DNA of 34,248 nucleotides from Fidelibacterota bacterium (lineage in GTDB: Bacteria > Fidelibacterota > Marinisomatia > Marinisomatales > UBA1611): assembly GCA_028101095.1 (NCBI GenBank), contig JAOHKG010000010.1, forward strand, positions 1 through 34,248, read 5' to 3'. The notes below the pieces were generated by a model. The model saw only the letters and a list, made by a program, of their open reading frames with translations. It was not told the DNA's origin and searched no databases. The position numbers and the translations under genes are program-made. Shown here piece after piece: positions 24,373-31,875 of this stretch (position 1 is its first letter; every line of letters begins with the position of its first letter).

Positions 24373-24846
24373 ATGAAAAATGTATTCTTATTATTAACTA
24401 TCTCTTTCTTTGTTGGCTGTGAAGATGATAAAGGAAATAGCGAGGATGAAAAAATGGCAGAAGATATATGGCAGGAAATTCAAGGCTACTCTAACTGGGA
24501 CCAGACAGTGGACTGGACAGATATTAAATCATCCCTTGATGGAACTCATGGAAATTTTGTACAAATATGGTTAAACCAAGAGGCTTTACCTTCATTTGAA
24601 GATAGTATTAGCACAGATCTTCCCTATGGCTCTATCTCTGTGAAGGAGGGTTACTCATCGATTGATGGTTCTAGCATAAATACAATTACTGTAATGAAAA
24701 AGATTGAAGGTTTTGACCCTGATCACGGTGATTGGTTTTGGGCCTCTTTTGATACTAATGGTGATGTAAATAAGGCAGGTTCTGTATCATCGTGCTATAA
24801 CTGCCATATTTCCGGCATAGACTACATAAAATTTAAATCTCACTGA
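24373..24846 (+). CDS. Cytochrome P460-like c-type haem lipoprotein
   Basis: The 157-residue protein has a lipoprotein signal (MKNVFLLLTISFFVGC16). The mature domain has the P460 layout: HGNFVQIWLN (59-68), LPYGSISVKEGY, NTITVMKKIEGFDP, DWFWASFD and a C-terminal haem motif C141-Y-N-C-H145. Cytochrome P460 enzymes carry a lysine-crosslinked haem and oxidise hydroxylamine; many environmental relatives have no tested activity. K110 or K109 in the VMKK segment would be the candidate crosslink. It is probably attached to the periplasmic face of a membrane. Its stop is five bases from the convergent ATP-grasp gene, with a small hairpin (CACTGA/TCAGTG, 24841-24861) across the junction. Confidence 0.75.
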   Translation: MKNVFLLLTISFFVGCEDDKGNSEDEKMAEDIWQEIQGYSNWDQTVDWTDIKSSLDGTHGNFVQIWLNQEALPSFEDSISTDLPYGSISVKEGYSSIDGSSINTITVMKKIEGFDPDHGDWFWASFDTNGDVNKAGSVSSCYNCHISGIDYIKFKSH

Positions 24847-24851
24847 GAACA

Positions 24852-25946
24852 TTATTCAGTGCAATGAGAGTGTATGTTCTTAAACAGATTTTTATAGTAG
24901 TTCCTATAATTTAGGAAAGAATATATATTTGGTATTTTCTCTGAGAGCTGTGTTTTATTTTTTAATAAATACGATTGAAATTTAGTATTTCCGAAACCAA
25001 TTTTACTCGCCTGCCCTCCCCACATTGGATTAAACTCTAGGAATATTGGGTTACCATCTCGAATGAAAAACTCAATTGCACCTAAATTGCACCCCAAGAC
25101 CTCTGACGCTTTTATAATCTTGTCCTTGTGCTTTTCAACTATTTCTGAAATGGATATATTCAACTCAATAAATCTGTTGAGACTATTTAAGTCCATATCA
25201 CAATTATGAAAAACATTAAGGTCCGCTGTCACAGCATAATAACTAAGGACCCTACCAAGAAGTATATGTACTCGGTATAGATCGTTAAAATTTTGATCTG
25301 TTTCTGGTTTAATAAACTGGACTAATACTATACGTGTGTCTTTTCTTTGTTGAAGAAAATATTTACACCTACTAATTAGAGTTTTGAGTTTTTCAGTGAT
25401 CTCTTGTAAAGAGGTATCTCTATCTAATAAAAACATACCCTTTGCAGCGGTTTCATTATTTGTACGAAGAAATACTTTTCCATTCTCATCAATAAATTCT
25501 CTTATTCTATTAACAGTTGACTCTATGTCATTATCGGCGTCTATTGGGCATATGGGTAAAAATGCCGGGCATGGTATTTTCTTTTTTCTCCAGATACCAA
25601 ATGTTCGATCCTTAGAATCATAGTTGTAAAAGCAGGATGTATCATTTATTATTGTTTTTATTTTCCTGTATGGCTCTAGTCTTCTATTTATACAAGCTAT
25701 CTCCTTATCAGTAGTGAACTCAGGTCTTACACGAACCCATATTGAATCTGATAGAGACATAAATCTTGTTTGTACAATACGGTGACTCACCTCCTTTAAC
25801 CCTTCAGATTCTTTATATCGCCGATTCTCAAGATGGCTAAGTCTCCATCTGCGTTTTCCAAACCCTTGTTTTCTTCCTATAAAATATATTTTTGATCTCT
25901 TCACTAATGACCAAACTCTAATTCTTTTAAAATATAATTTGCACAT
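24852..25946 (-). CDS. ATP-grasp domain protein, possible amide ligase
   Basis: The 364-residue protein has a basic N-terminal 60 residues and then an ATP-grasp fold. The ATP-binding lysine region is KVFLRTNNETAAKGMF. A phosphate-loop-like helix follows, then LGAIEFFIRDGNPIFLEFNP, in which E304 and N306 are the likely magnesium ligands, and a final MWGGQASKIGFG. Enzymes of this fold join a carboxylate to an amine or other nucleophile via an acyl-phosphate. The substrates here are unknown. The first 43 bases of the gene overlap the end of the transferase gene, and the three genes 28455-24852 run in one direction. Joining the product of the upstream decarboxylase to an acceptor is an attractive inference only. 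Confidence 0.75.
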   Translation of the reverse strand: MCKLYFKRIRVWSLVKRSKIYFIGRKQGFGKRRWRLSHLENRRYKESEGLKEVSHRIVQTRFMSLSDSIWVRVRPEFTTDKEIACINRRLEPYRKIKTIINDTSCFYNYDSKDRTFGIWRKKKIPCPAFLPICPIDADNDIESTVNRIREFIDENGKVFLRTNNETAAKGMFLLDRDTSLQEITEKLKTLISRCKYFLQQRKDTRIVLVQFIKPETDQNFNDLYRVHILLGRVLSYYAVTADLNVFHNCDMDLNSLNRFIELNISISEIVEKHKDKIIKASEVLGCNLGAIEFFIRDGNPIFLEFNPMWGGQASKIGFGNTKFQSYLLKNKTQLSEKIPNIYSFLNYRNYYKNLFKNIHSHCTE

Positions 25947-27046
25947 AGTTCCGAGGATGACGAATCCGATTGATGTATAAATCTTTGTTGGTGTTCTATT
26001 TGCTTTTTATGATAAGGGTTATTGCTAAGGCTATCTTTAATTATATTTTTAAAGTTATTTGGATCATCTGTAACAGTACCATATCGCCACATATTATAAT
26101 TTTCATTTCCCTCCCAACTAGTATTATGAGCATTGATAAATATACATGGCCTGGGTTTGAAATTGATCCACTCCGTAACCATGCTACTTACATCACCAAT
26201 GTAAACATCCGATAAAGCATTATATGTACCATCATTTAGCTTTGGGCTGTCTAGGTCAATAATAATATTTTCACTGCTATCATCTTGATTGTTAATCTTA
26301 TAATTTTTTCTTTTTGAATGATGTTTTACCAAAGGATGGGGTGCAAAAATGAGGTTGTATTCTTTGTGTTTTCTAAAAAAATCTAAAACCACATTTCTCC
26401 AACTTAGATAAGAAGAAATTTCCATCTCCCAATGTGGATTATAATAAAAGACCGGGTTTTCATTGTTGAAAAGATTTGTTTTTGATGGATGATTATTTTT
26501 TATCCATTCAAGCTTTGGCTGACCAACCATTCTAATTTTTTTCTCATCACATACATCATCATTAATTAAGCGGTCTCTGTGATAGGGCCCTGGTGCCAAA
26601 ATATAGTCAAAACCATCAAGCTTATTATCAAAACCATACTCTCTAGTACCTGTCCCGTGATAGAGATAAAAAAGCTTAGGTCTTTTAATTTTATTTTTAT
26701 TAATATATTTCGGTAGCTCATGGCTAGTGGACACAATAGCCGATGCATTTTTTAATTTAGAAACGATCTTATTTAACCTAGTATTTACAGGTGGATATAA
26801 CTTTGCCTTATATGATTTTATAAGCCAATACCTTAATGGTAGAGGAATATCAATTAATTTAAAACTGGCAGAAGAATATAAGCGCTGACTATCCTTTATA
26901 ATTTTGGTATTGATAGGATTACCAGAGACAAATATTGGTTCATATTGGTTATTATCAGTTGCAAATCTTAAAGCAGGCTCTATGAGGTGATAAACATGAT
27001 GAGGTCCATTTATAAATAAAAAAAATACTGATTTACCTACTTGCAT
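25904..27046 (-). CDS. CDP-glycerol glycerophosphotransferase-like (TagB/TagF-type) protein
   Basis: The 380-residue protein resembles the teichoic-acid polymerase family in its GT-B-like layout. Its marks are YLYHGTGTREYG (about 128-139), VGQPKLEWI, FYYNPHWEMEISSYLSW, IFAPHPLVKHH and the late D-V-Y-I-G-D-V-S-S-M-V-T-E-W-I with PRPCIFIN. The D-S-S-M-x-x-E stretch matches the conserved nucleotide-phosphate motif of this family. Related genes occur in Gram-negative capsule and lipopolysaccharide clusters and transfer polyol-phosphates. It lacks a membrane segment. Its ATG overlaps the decarboxylase stop by one base (TAATG), so the two are translationally coupled. The donor and acceptor are unknown. 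Confidence 0.75.
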   Translation of the reverse strand: MQVGKSVFFLFINGPHHVYHLIEPALRFATDNNQYEPIFVSGNPINTKIIKDSQRLYSSASFKLIDIPLPLRYWLIKSYKAKLYPPVNTRLNKIVSKLKNASAIVSTSHELPKYINKNKIKRPKLFYLYHGTGTREYGFDNKLDGFDYILAPGPYHRDRLINDDVCDEKKIRMVGQPKLEWIKNNHPSKTNLFNNENPVFYYNPHWEMEISSYLSWRNVVLDFFRKHKEYNLIFAPHPLVKHHSKRKNYKINNQDDSSENIIIDLDSPKLNDGTYNALSDVYIGDVSSMVTEWINFKPRPCIFINAHNTSWEGNENYNMWRYGTVTDDPNNFKNIIKDSLSNNPYHKKQIEHQQRFIHQSDSSSSELCANYILKELEFGH

Positions 27047-28455
27047 TAAATATAATTAGTCAGGAGTTTGTACGCATTAGATTCTATATCTGAGAATAGC
27101 TGATCTATATGTTTTGTATTTAAATCAAAGTTAACAGTTACCAGTCTCATGCAAATTCTTCCATCTATTTCAGCATAGTTTACCATCGCATCTCCATTTT
27201 TAAATAATTCATCACGGACTGCAACAGTAAAAATTCCTACCTGATTAATATTCATACCATCTGGCTTTATTTGAAAACAAATATTTAAATAATTAACATC
27301 AGATATCAAATTCAATATTTTTGATTTTATTATCATTGACTCCGCGTACTTAGCCATAGAAAAAAGATGATCAATTTTTTTTCCATATTCACTATCGCCA
27401 TAATATTTCCACGCAAGCCACAATTTTAATACATCGACACGTCTCCCGCACTGCAAAGACTGTTTCCCTAAGTCGGGATCTTTAGTATCTTTATTATGAA
27501 ACAAATACTCTGTACCCGCCACATCATTAAGACTCTCCAAAATTGAAGGATTTTTAAATAATATCGCTGTACACATTAATGGCTGGGCCATCGCCTTATG
27601 AGTACACCAAGTAACAGAGTCAGACTGATAACACCCTTTCATCAAATTTCTATGCTTTTCAGATAATAATACAGATCCTCCCCAACTAGCATCTATATGG
27701 AACCATACATTATATTTTTTGCAGATCTGTGCTATCTCTTGGATCGGGTCAAAGCATCCTCTCACAGTCGTACCAGCTGTTGCCCCTACAAAAAATGGTG
27801 TTGATCCGATATTTAATGAAAATTGAATAGCATGATCTAAAGCATCAGGGATCATTTTACCAGCTTTATCAACATCAACTTTGATAATATTATCTGTTCC
27901 TATCCCAAGCTGGTTTGCAGATTTAATCATTGAATAGTGACAATCCTTCGATACAAATATAGTCATAGGGCTAACCCCAAATAATCCAGAGTTCATAACT
28001 GCCGGCATGCGATAGTGTCTCGCAGCCAACATCGCTAGAAAATTTCCGCTACTACCACCGGGGACAAATGTACCACCTCCATTTTCATATCCTATTAGGC
28101 CACTCATTTTATTAAGTAATTCAATTTCTATTAGGGTTGCAACAGGACTCATTTCATATGTGTACATAGAATTATTCGTGATTGTAGATAAAATCTCTCC
28201 AATATAACCAGTCGTTGAAAAACCTGAAAACAATTGGTTAAAAAACTTCGGACTATTTGTTTTTGTGGAATACTCAAGATATTTATCAAAGAGAACCTTG
28301 ATTTGGTTTAGATCAGAACTTTTGCCAATGGAAAGATCTATCTCTGATCTTATTTCTTTTTCAGTTTTATTTGGCTTAATGTCAATATCGCTTAAATATT
28401 CGATGACCTTTGAATGAATATCATTTAACAGCTTTTCTTGATCTTCAGGTAACAT
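27046..28455 (-). CDS. PLP-dependent group II amino-acid decarboxylase
   Basis: The 469-residue protein is a fold-type I PLP enzyme of the glutamate/aromatic-amino-acid/cysteine-sulfinate decarboxylase group. It has TYEMSPVATLIEIELLNKM, GTFVPGGSSGNFLAM (cofactor phosphate loop), FVGATAGTTVRGCFDPI, WFHIDASWGGSVLLS (aspartate to the pyridine nitrogen) and WCTHK287AMAQPL with the Schiff-base lysine. The substrate cannot be chosen between glutamate, aspartate, cysteine sulfinate and aromatic acids from the sequence alone. The nearest feel is to the cysteine-sulfinate/aspartate type. It is the first gene of a tightly packed three-gene unit with the transferase and ATP-grasp genes. Confidence 0.9.
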   Translation of the reverse strand: MLPEDQEKLLNDIHSKVIEYLSDIDIKPNKTEKEIRSEIDLSIGKSSDLNQIKVLFDKYLEYSTKTNSPKFFNQLFSGFSTTGYIGEILSTITNNSMYTYEMSPVATLIEIELLNKMSGLIGYENGGGTFVPGGSSGNFLAMLAARHYRMPAVMNSGLFGVSPMTIFVSKDCHYSMIKSANQLGIGTDNIIKVDVDKAGKMIPDALDHAIQFSLNIGSTPFFVGATAGTTVRGCFDPIQEIAQICKKYNVWFHIDASWGGSVLLSEKHRNLMKGCYQSDSVTWCTHKAMAQPLMCTAILFKNPSILESLNDVAGTEYLFHNKDTKDPDLGKQSLQCGRRVDVLKLWLAWKYYGDSEYGKKIDHLFSMAKYAESMIIKSKILNLISDVNYLNICFQIKPDGMNINQVGIFTVAVRDELFKNGDAMVNYAEIDGRICMRLVTVNFDLNTKHIDQLFSDIESNAYKLLTNYI

Positions 28456-28758
28456 TCTAGAGAGTGGACATTACTTTGTATCTCGATAGGAAAAGTCAAT
28501 AAATACAAATTGGGATGAGAGCCTTTCCCAATAGTTCGAGGATGTGGTATCGACAGCCGTAACATTGATTTTTGCTGTATAAATATTATCAAGATATACA
28601 GCAATTAATGACATAATTAAGCTCCAAAATAGTATATAATTCAGTTCTGAAAATCAAAAGCATGATTTTAAGAACAATCCCTTAAAACACATTAATTTAT
28701 ACTAGCTCAGCACTATAAGGCAAGGCGAATAAAAGAATAATAATATGGTGGAGAAAAT
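28456..28758. other. Intergenic region with inverted repeat, upstream of decarboxylase operon
   Basis: No gene is seen. TTGCTGTATA (28572-28581) and TATACAGCAA (28595-28604) form a perfect inverted repeat with a 13-base spacer and no T-run on either strand. It is an operator candidate more than a terminator. It lies about 120 bases before the start of the decarboxylase gene on the minus strand. Confidence 0.4.
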
Positions 28759-29767
28759 TTAGTCAGGCCAATTAGAAATTATATTTTTAGCAAGTTTACC
28801 AGCTTCGGTAAGATCTGATTCTTGCCATTGGCCTGTTATACTTGCACCAGGTATTACGATTGACCATTCTTCATCTTTATCATTCACAGCCCAGTTTACA
28901 TGACTAATTTTATTTGTATTGCACCAATTCATCCATTTGTTTGCCTCTGAATCAATCATGCTATATCCTACAGAGCCCCATTCTGTCACAAAAATAGGGA
29001 TACCATTATTAATTGCAGCTGTAGCTCTCTCCCTAAGCCAATCTTGATGATAAATAGTGTAAAAATGTAAGCTGTAAGCAATATTTGGGAATGTTGTAAT
29101 TGGATCTTCAGCCACAAGATCTACTCGTTGTGACCATTCAGGAGACCCCACAATTATTAAATTATCTGGATCTATCGCTCTTATTGCTTTTATAACTTGA
29201 ATGGCATATGGCTTTACTATTTCAGACCATGAAACATTGAGAGGTTCATTATAAATTTCATAAATGACATTTTCAGATTCCCCATAAGTTTGTGCCATTT
29301 CTTGAAAAAATAGTTTTGCTTCTTCGAGATGATCTTCTGCATGGTGTGAATGCCAATCAATAATGACATAAATACCTTCTTCAATAGCAGCTTCAACTAC
29401 AGTCTTTAATCGTAATTTATTTGCTTGTTTATTGTAGAGATAGCCGCCAGGATCTTCAACCCCCATAGCTGCTCTGACAATTTTAGAGTTCCAGTCTGTC
29501 TTTAGCCATTTAACCGTAGAAGAATTATAAAATCTTTCTCCTCCCCAATTATCATTACTCCAAAAAAAACTATTGCCGGCAAAGCTTACTGGATCATTGT
29601 TTTTATTTACTATTTTGTTACCAGATACTTTTAAAAGTCCATTTTCAGTAACTATTGAACTATCTATTCCTTCAGGTATTATGTTTGAATTATGATTATT
29701 ATTATTGTCATCGCAAGAGATGTTGAAATACTGAAATAAAAAGAATGATAAAAATTGAATTAATCAT
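28759..29767 (-). pseudogene. GH5-like glycoside hydrolase lipoprotein with 5' frameshift
   Basis: The main frame is open from 29763 to the stop at 28759 (334 codons). It includes WSNDNWGGERFYN, VKWLKTDWNSKIVRAAMGVE, VIIDWHSHHAED, the acid/base YEIYNEPLNVSW and the nucleophile FVTEWGSVGY, a complete GH5 (cellulase-like) core. The first in-frame ATG, at 29466, falls inside the fold and cannot be the start. Upstream, ATG at 29767 opens MINSIFIILFISVF, a signal peptide in the neighbouring frame. In the main frame the sequence continues as ISCDDNNNN, a perfect lipobox. One extra base between the two (two five-base A-tracts are at 29738 and 29750) would explain this. It is either a broken gene, a phase-variable one or a sequence error. 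Confidence 0.8.
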
Positions 29768-29954
29768 TTTTATTGGTCTAATAAAATGATTAAAGAAAGA
29801 TAGCATTTTTTTATTAATTAGGTGAAAAAATACAATTATAAAAATCTTGAAGGATATAAGACAATTCAATTATACAATAGAATAAATTAATCTATATTAA
29901 AATATTTTCCTCACTAAAATCTAAACATAAAATATCTCGTGAAAGGAAAAAAAT

Positions 29955-30434
29955 ATGAAACCAATAATTAATATTGAAGATTTAACTGACTTTAAGGGGC
30001 ATAATAATGGATCATTTGAGTCTAAATATGCTGATGTAGGTCAGAAAATAGGTGCTGTACAACTAGGATATAATATCACGATAATTCCACCAGGAAAAAA
30101 ATCATGGCCTTTTCATAATCATCACGTAAGTGAAGAAATGTTTATGATTTTAGAAGGAAAAGGAATTTTAAGGTTTGGAAATGATAAATTTCTATTAAAA
30201 AAAAATGATATTATTTCTTGTCCTATTGGCGATAGATCTGTGGCTCATCAAATTATAAATAATAGTAATGAGGATTTAAAATATTTAGCTCTTGGTACTA
30301 AAAAACCATATGATATATGTGAATATCCAGATTCTGATAAAATTTTATCTAGAGTTAATTCTGATAAAGATTCAAAATTATGGAATATGTCAAAAGGTGC
30401 CGAGTCATATGAATATTTTGAGGGAGAAAATTAA
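29955..30434 (+). CDS. Cupin-domain protein
   Basis: The 159-residue single cupin barrel has motif 1 from H54-N-H56 (WPFHNHHVSEEMFMILEGKG), with E60/E61, and motif 2 around H98 (PIGDRSVAHQIINNS). The metal-ligand set H54, H56, E61, H98 is therefore complete. These small cupins bind iron, manganese or zinc, and act as isomerases, dioxygenases or sugar-binding regulators. Sequence alone does not decide. The tail (KPYDICEYPDSDKI) recurs in a widespread subgroup of uncharacterised cupins. It reads divergently from the GH5 gene, with 187 bases of AT-rich sequence between them; AGGAAA precedes the ATG. Confidence 0.85.
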   Translation: MKPIINIEDLTDFKGHNNGSFESKYADVGQKIGAVQLGYNITIIPPGKKSWPFHNHHVSEEMFMILEGKGILRFGNDKFLLKKNDIISCPIGDRSVAHQIINNSNEDLKYLALGTKKPYDICEYPDSDKILSRVNSDKDSKLWNMSKGAESYEYFEGEN

Positions 30435-30492
30435 TTTTAGTTTTACGATATAATCATTAGATTTGTTTTATCTTGTAGGAGGGATTTCTGAA

Positions 30493-30978
30493 ATGATTAA
30501 AAAAAACTATCTTTGTAATATTATGTCCTTATTGGGGATTATTGGAATTATTGGAATTATTGGATGTGAAGACTATTACGGAACTCAACCAAGCATTAAA
30601 GAGCAAGTTAATACTTTAGAGGGGTTTTGGTTTGCATGTGAATTTGATGATTGTTTAATTCTTGATGATGATGGATATCATTTTACAAGTAATGGTGAAA
30701 TTTATTACGTTGAAGAAGCAACTCAAAATTCTGAATCCGAATGTGGAGGTAGCCCATGTTTTTGGGCAGACCAAGAATCAATAAGTGTAGATAGAGGTCT
30801 TGTAGGAGAGTACACTTATTCTAATGGCTCTCTAAAAATTACTATAGATTCTTATTATGGGGGCTGCGATGAGCTAATACCATGGAATACAAGTGCTGAT
30901 TTTTTTGAACCTCAATCATCATGCCTCCCATTCCAAACATCGCTTGTGAAAAAATTTTCTGGACAAGTTTATTATTAA
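30493..30978 (+). CDS. Lipoprotein of unknown function
   Basis: The ATG at 30493 is chosen because AGGAGGGA (30477-30484) sits eight bases before it; a further in-frame ATG at 30463 has none. This gives 161 residues. The signal sequence ends in three tandem copies of the same nine bases (GGAATTATT), coding GIIGIIGIIG, followed by the lipobox cysteine in IIGCEDYYG. The mature part contains cysteines in pairs (FACEFDDC; ECGGSPC) and resembles small extracytoplasmic lipocalin-like domains (LEGFWF at the start, GEYTYSNGSLKITI later). The function is unknown. A weak hairpin (CTAAC/GTTAG, about 31000-31020) lies after the stop. Confidence 0.65.
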   Translation: MIKKNYLCNIMSLLGIIGIIGIIGCEDYYGTQPSIKEQVNTLEGFWFACEFDDCLILDDDGYHFTSNGEIYYVEEATQNSESECGGSPCFWADQESISVDRGLVGEYTYSNGSLKITIDSYYGGCDELIPWNTSADFFEPQSSCLPFQTSLVKKFSGQVYY

Positions 30979-31039
30979 TCCAGTTCCAGCTTCCCGCCCA
31001 CTAACGCAAAGTCGCTGTTAGCGGATGGTGCTACTCTTG

Positions 31040-31774
31040 TCAAGTGTCTAATATTTCAACCGTAATCATCCCTGTTTCCAGTAGCGGAACCTGGTCAACA
31101 ATCTGTCCGATTGGATTTATAGCTGCGGTTGGACCATATGAAATCCATCCATCTACTTCGCCCGTTACGTCTGAAGAAATAATCCAAAGTTTGGTTTCTT
31201 TCGCTCGTTCGATCCGCGTACTGTTATGTAGGTACCGAAATTTCTCTGCCATTTCATATTTCATCATATTGTTTGCTGGGCAAAGAATTAGAGTTGCGCC
31301 TTGCTTAGCAATTTTCATTGAACATTCTGGAAATTGGGTGTCGTAGCATATGTTTATTCCAAATTTCATATTTCCATTTTGAAATACAGGATATTCAGAA
31401 CCCCTTTCAAATATTCTTTCGCCATCTAAAAGGTGGGTTTTCCTATACTTTCCAAGCAACATTCCATTTTTAACTACCACGGCAGTATTGAAAATATTTT
31501 CTCCATCACTTTCTATTAAGCCGAAGACTATTATTGGATTAATGCTTTCCAGCCGATGAATCATTTTTTTAAAGCTAGCTGAATCCAAGTTTACCGCATT
31601 CTTCCTAGCGATATTCTCGTTTGTTAAGTAACCTTGCAAAAAACATTCTGGAAAGCAAACTAAGGACGCGCTTTTTTGTTCGGCCTTTTTTGAAAATCTT
31701 TCAATCCAATCAAGAGATGCGTTAATATTTTCCTTTAAAGCTGGGACTTGACAAGCTGCAACTATAGTTGGCAT
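31040..31774 (-). CDS. Nitrilase-superfamily carbon-nitrogen hydrolase
   Basis: The 244-residue protein is complete for the nitrilase superfamily. The catalytic triad is visible as E43 (CFPECFLQGY), K112 (GKYRKTHLLDGERIFERG) and C143 (INICYDTQFPE). Enzymes of this group hydrolyse amides or N-carbamoyl compounds in the cytoplasm; the substrate cannot be assigned. The C-terminal region keeps the RAKETKLWIISSDVTGE and GPTAAINPIGQIVDQ motifs. It lies downstream of the large secreted protein gene on the same strand, but a strong terminator separates them, so it has its own promoter. Confidence 0.92.
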   Translation of the reverse strand: MPTIVAACQVPALKENINASLDWIERFSKKAEQKSASLVCFPECFLQGYLTNENIARKNAVNLDSASFKKMIHRLESINPIIVFGLIESDGENIFNTAVVVKNGMLLGKYRKTHLLDGERIFERGSEYPVFQNGNMKFGINICYDTQFPECSMKIAKQGATLILCPANNMMKYEMAEKFRYLHNSTRIERAKETKLWIISSDVTGEVDGWISYGPTAAINPIGQIVDQVPLLETGMITVEILDT

Positions 31775-31828
31775 GCGAGAGACTCTATTTCTTTTTGCGA
31801 TTTAGTGAATTATCAGTTGGAGCAGATT

Positions 31829-31868
31829 AAAAGTAAAAAGCCCCAAGCTTTAGAGGCCTTTTACTTTT
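31829..31868. terminator. Bidirectional-type terminator after secreted protein gene
   Basis: AAAAGTAAAAAGCC (31829-31842) pairs with GGCCTTTTACTTTT (31855-31868) around a loop containing AAGCTT. T-tracts flank on either strand. On the minus strand it closes the 31876-33996 gene, eight bases after its stop. Confidence 0.85.
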
Positions 31869-31875
31869 ACATTTA

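Noticed and set aside
24841-24861. CACTGA/TCAGTG hairpin as a strong terminator
   Set aside because: The stem is only six base pairs, without a T-run, and it overlaps the stop codons of both convergent genes. It is too weak to list as a terminator.
28759-29466. GH5 gene starting at the internal ATG 29466
   Set aside because: Conserved GH5 sequence (WSNDNWGGERF and more) continues in frame well upstream, so this ATG is internal.
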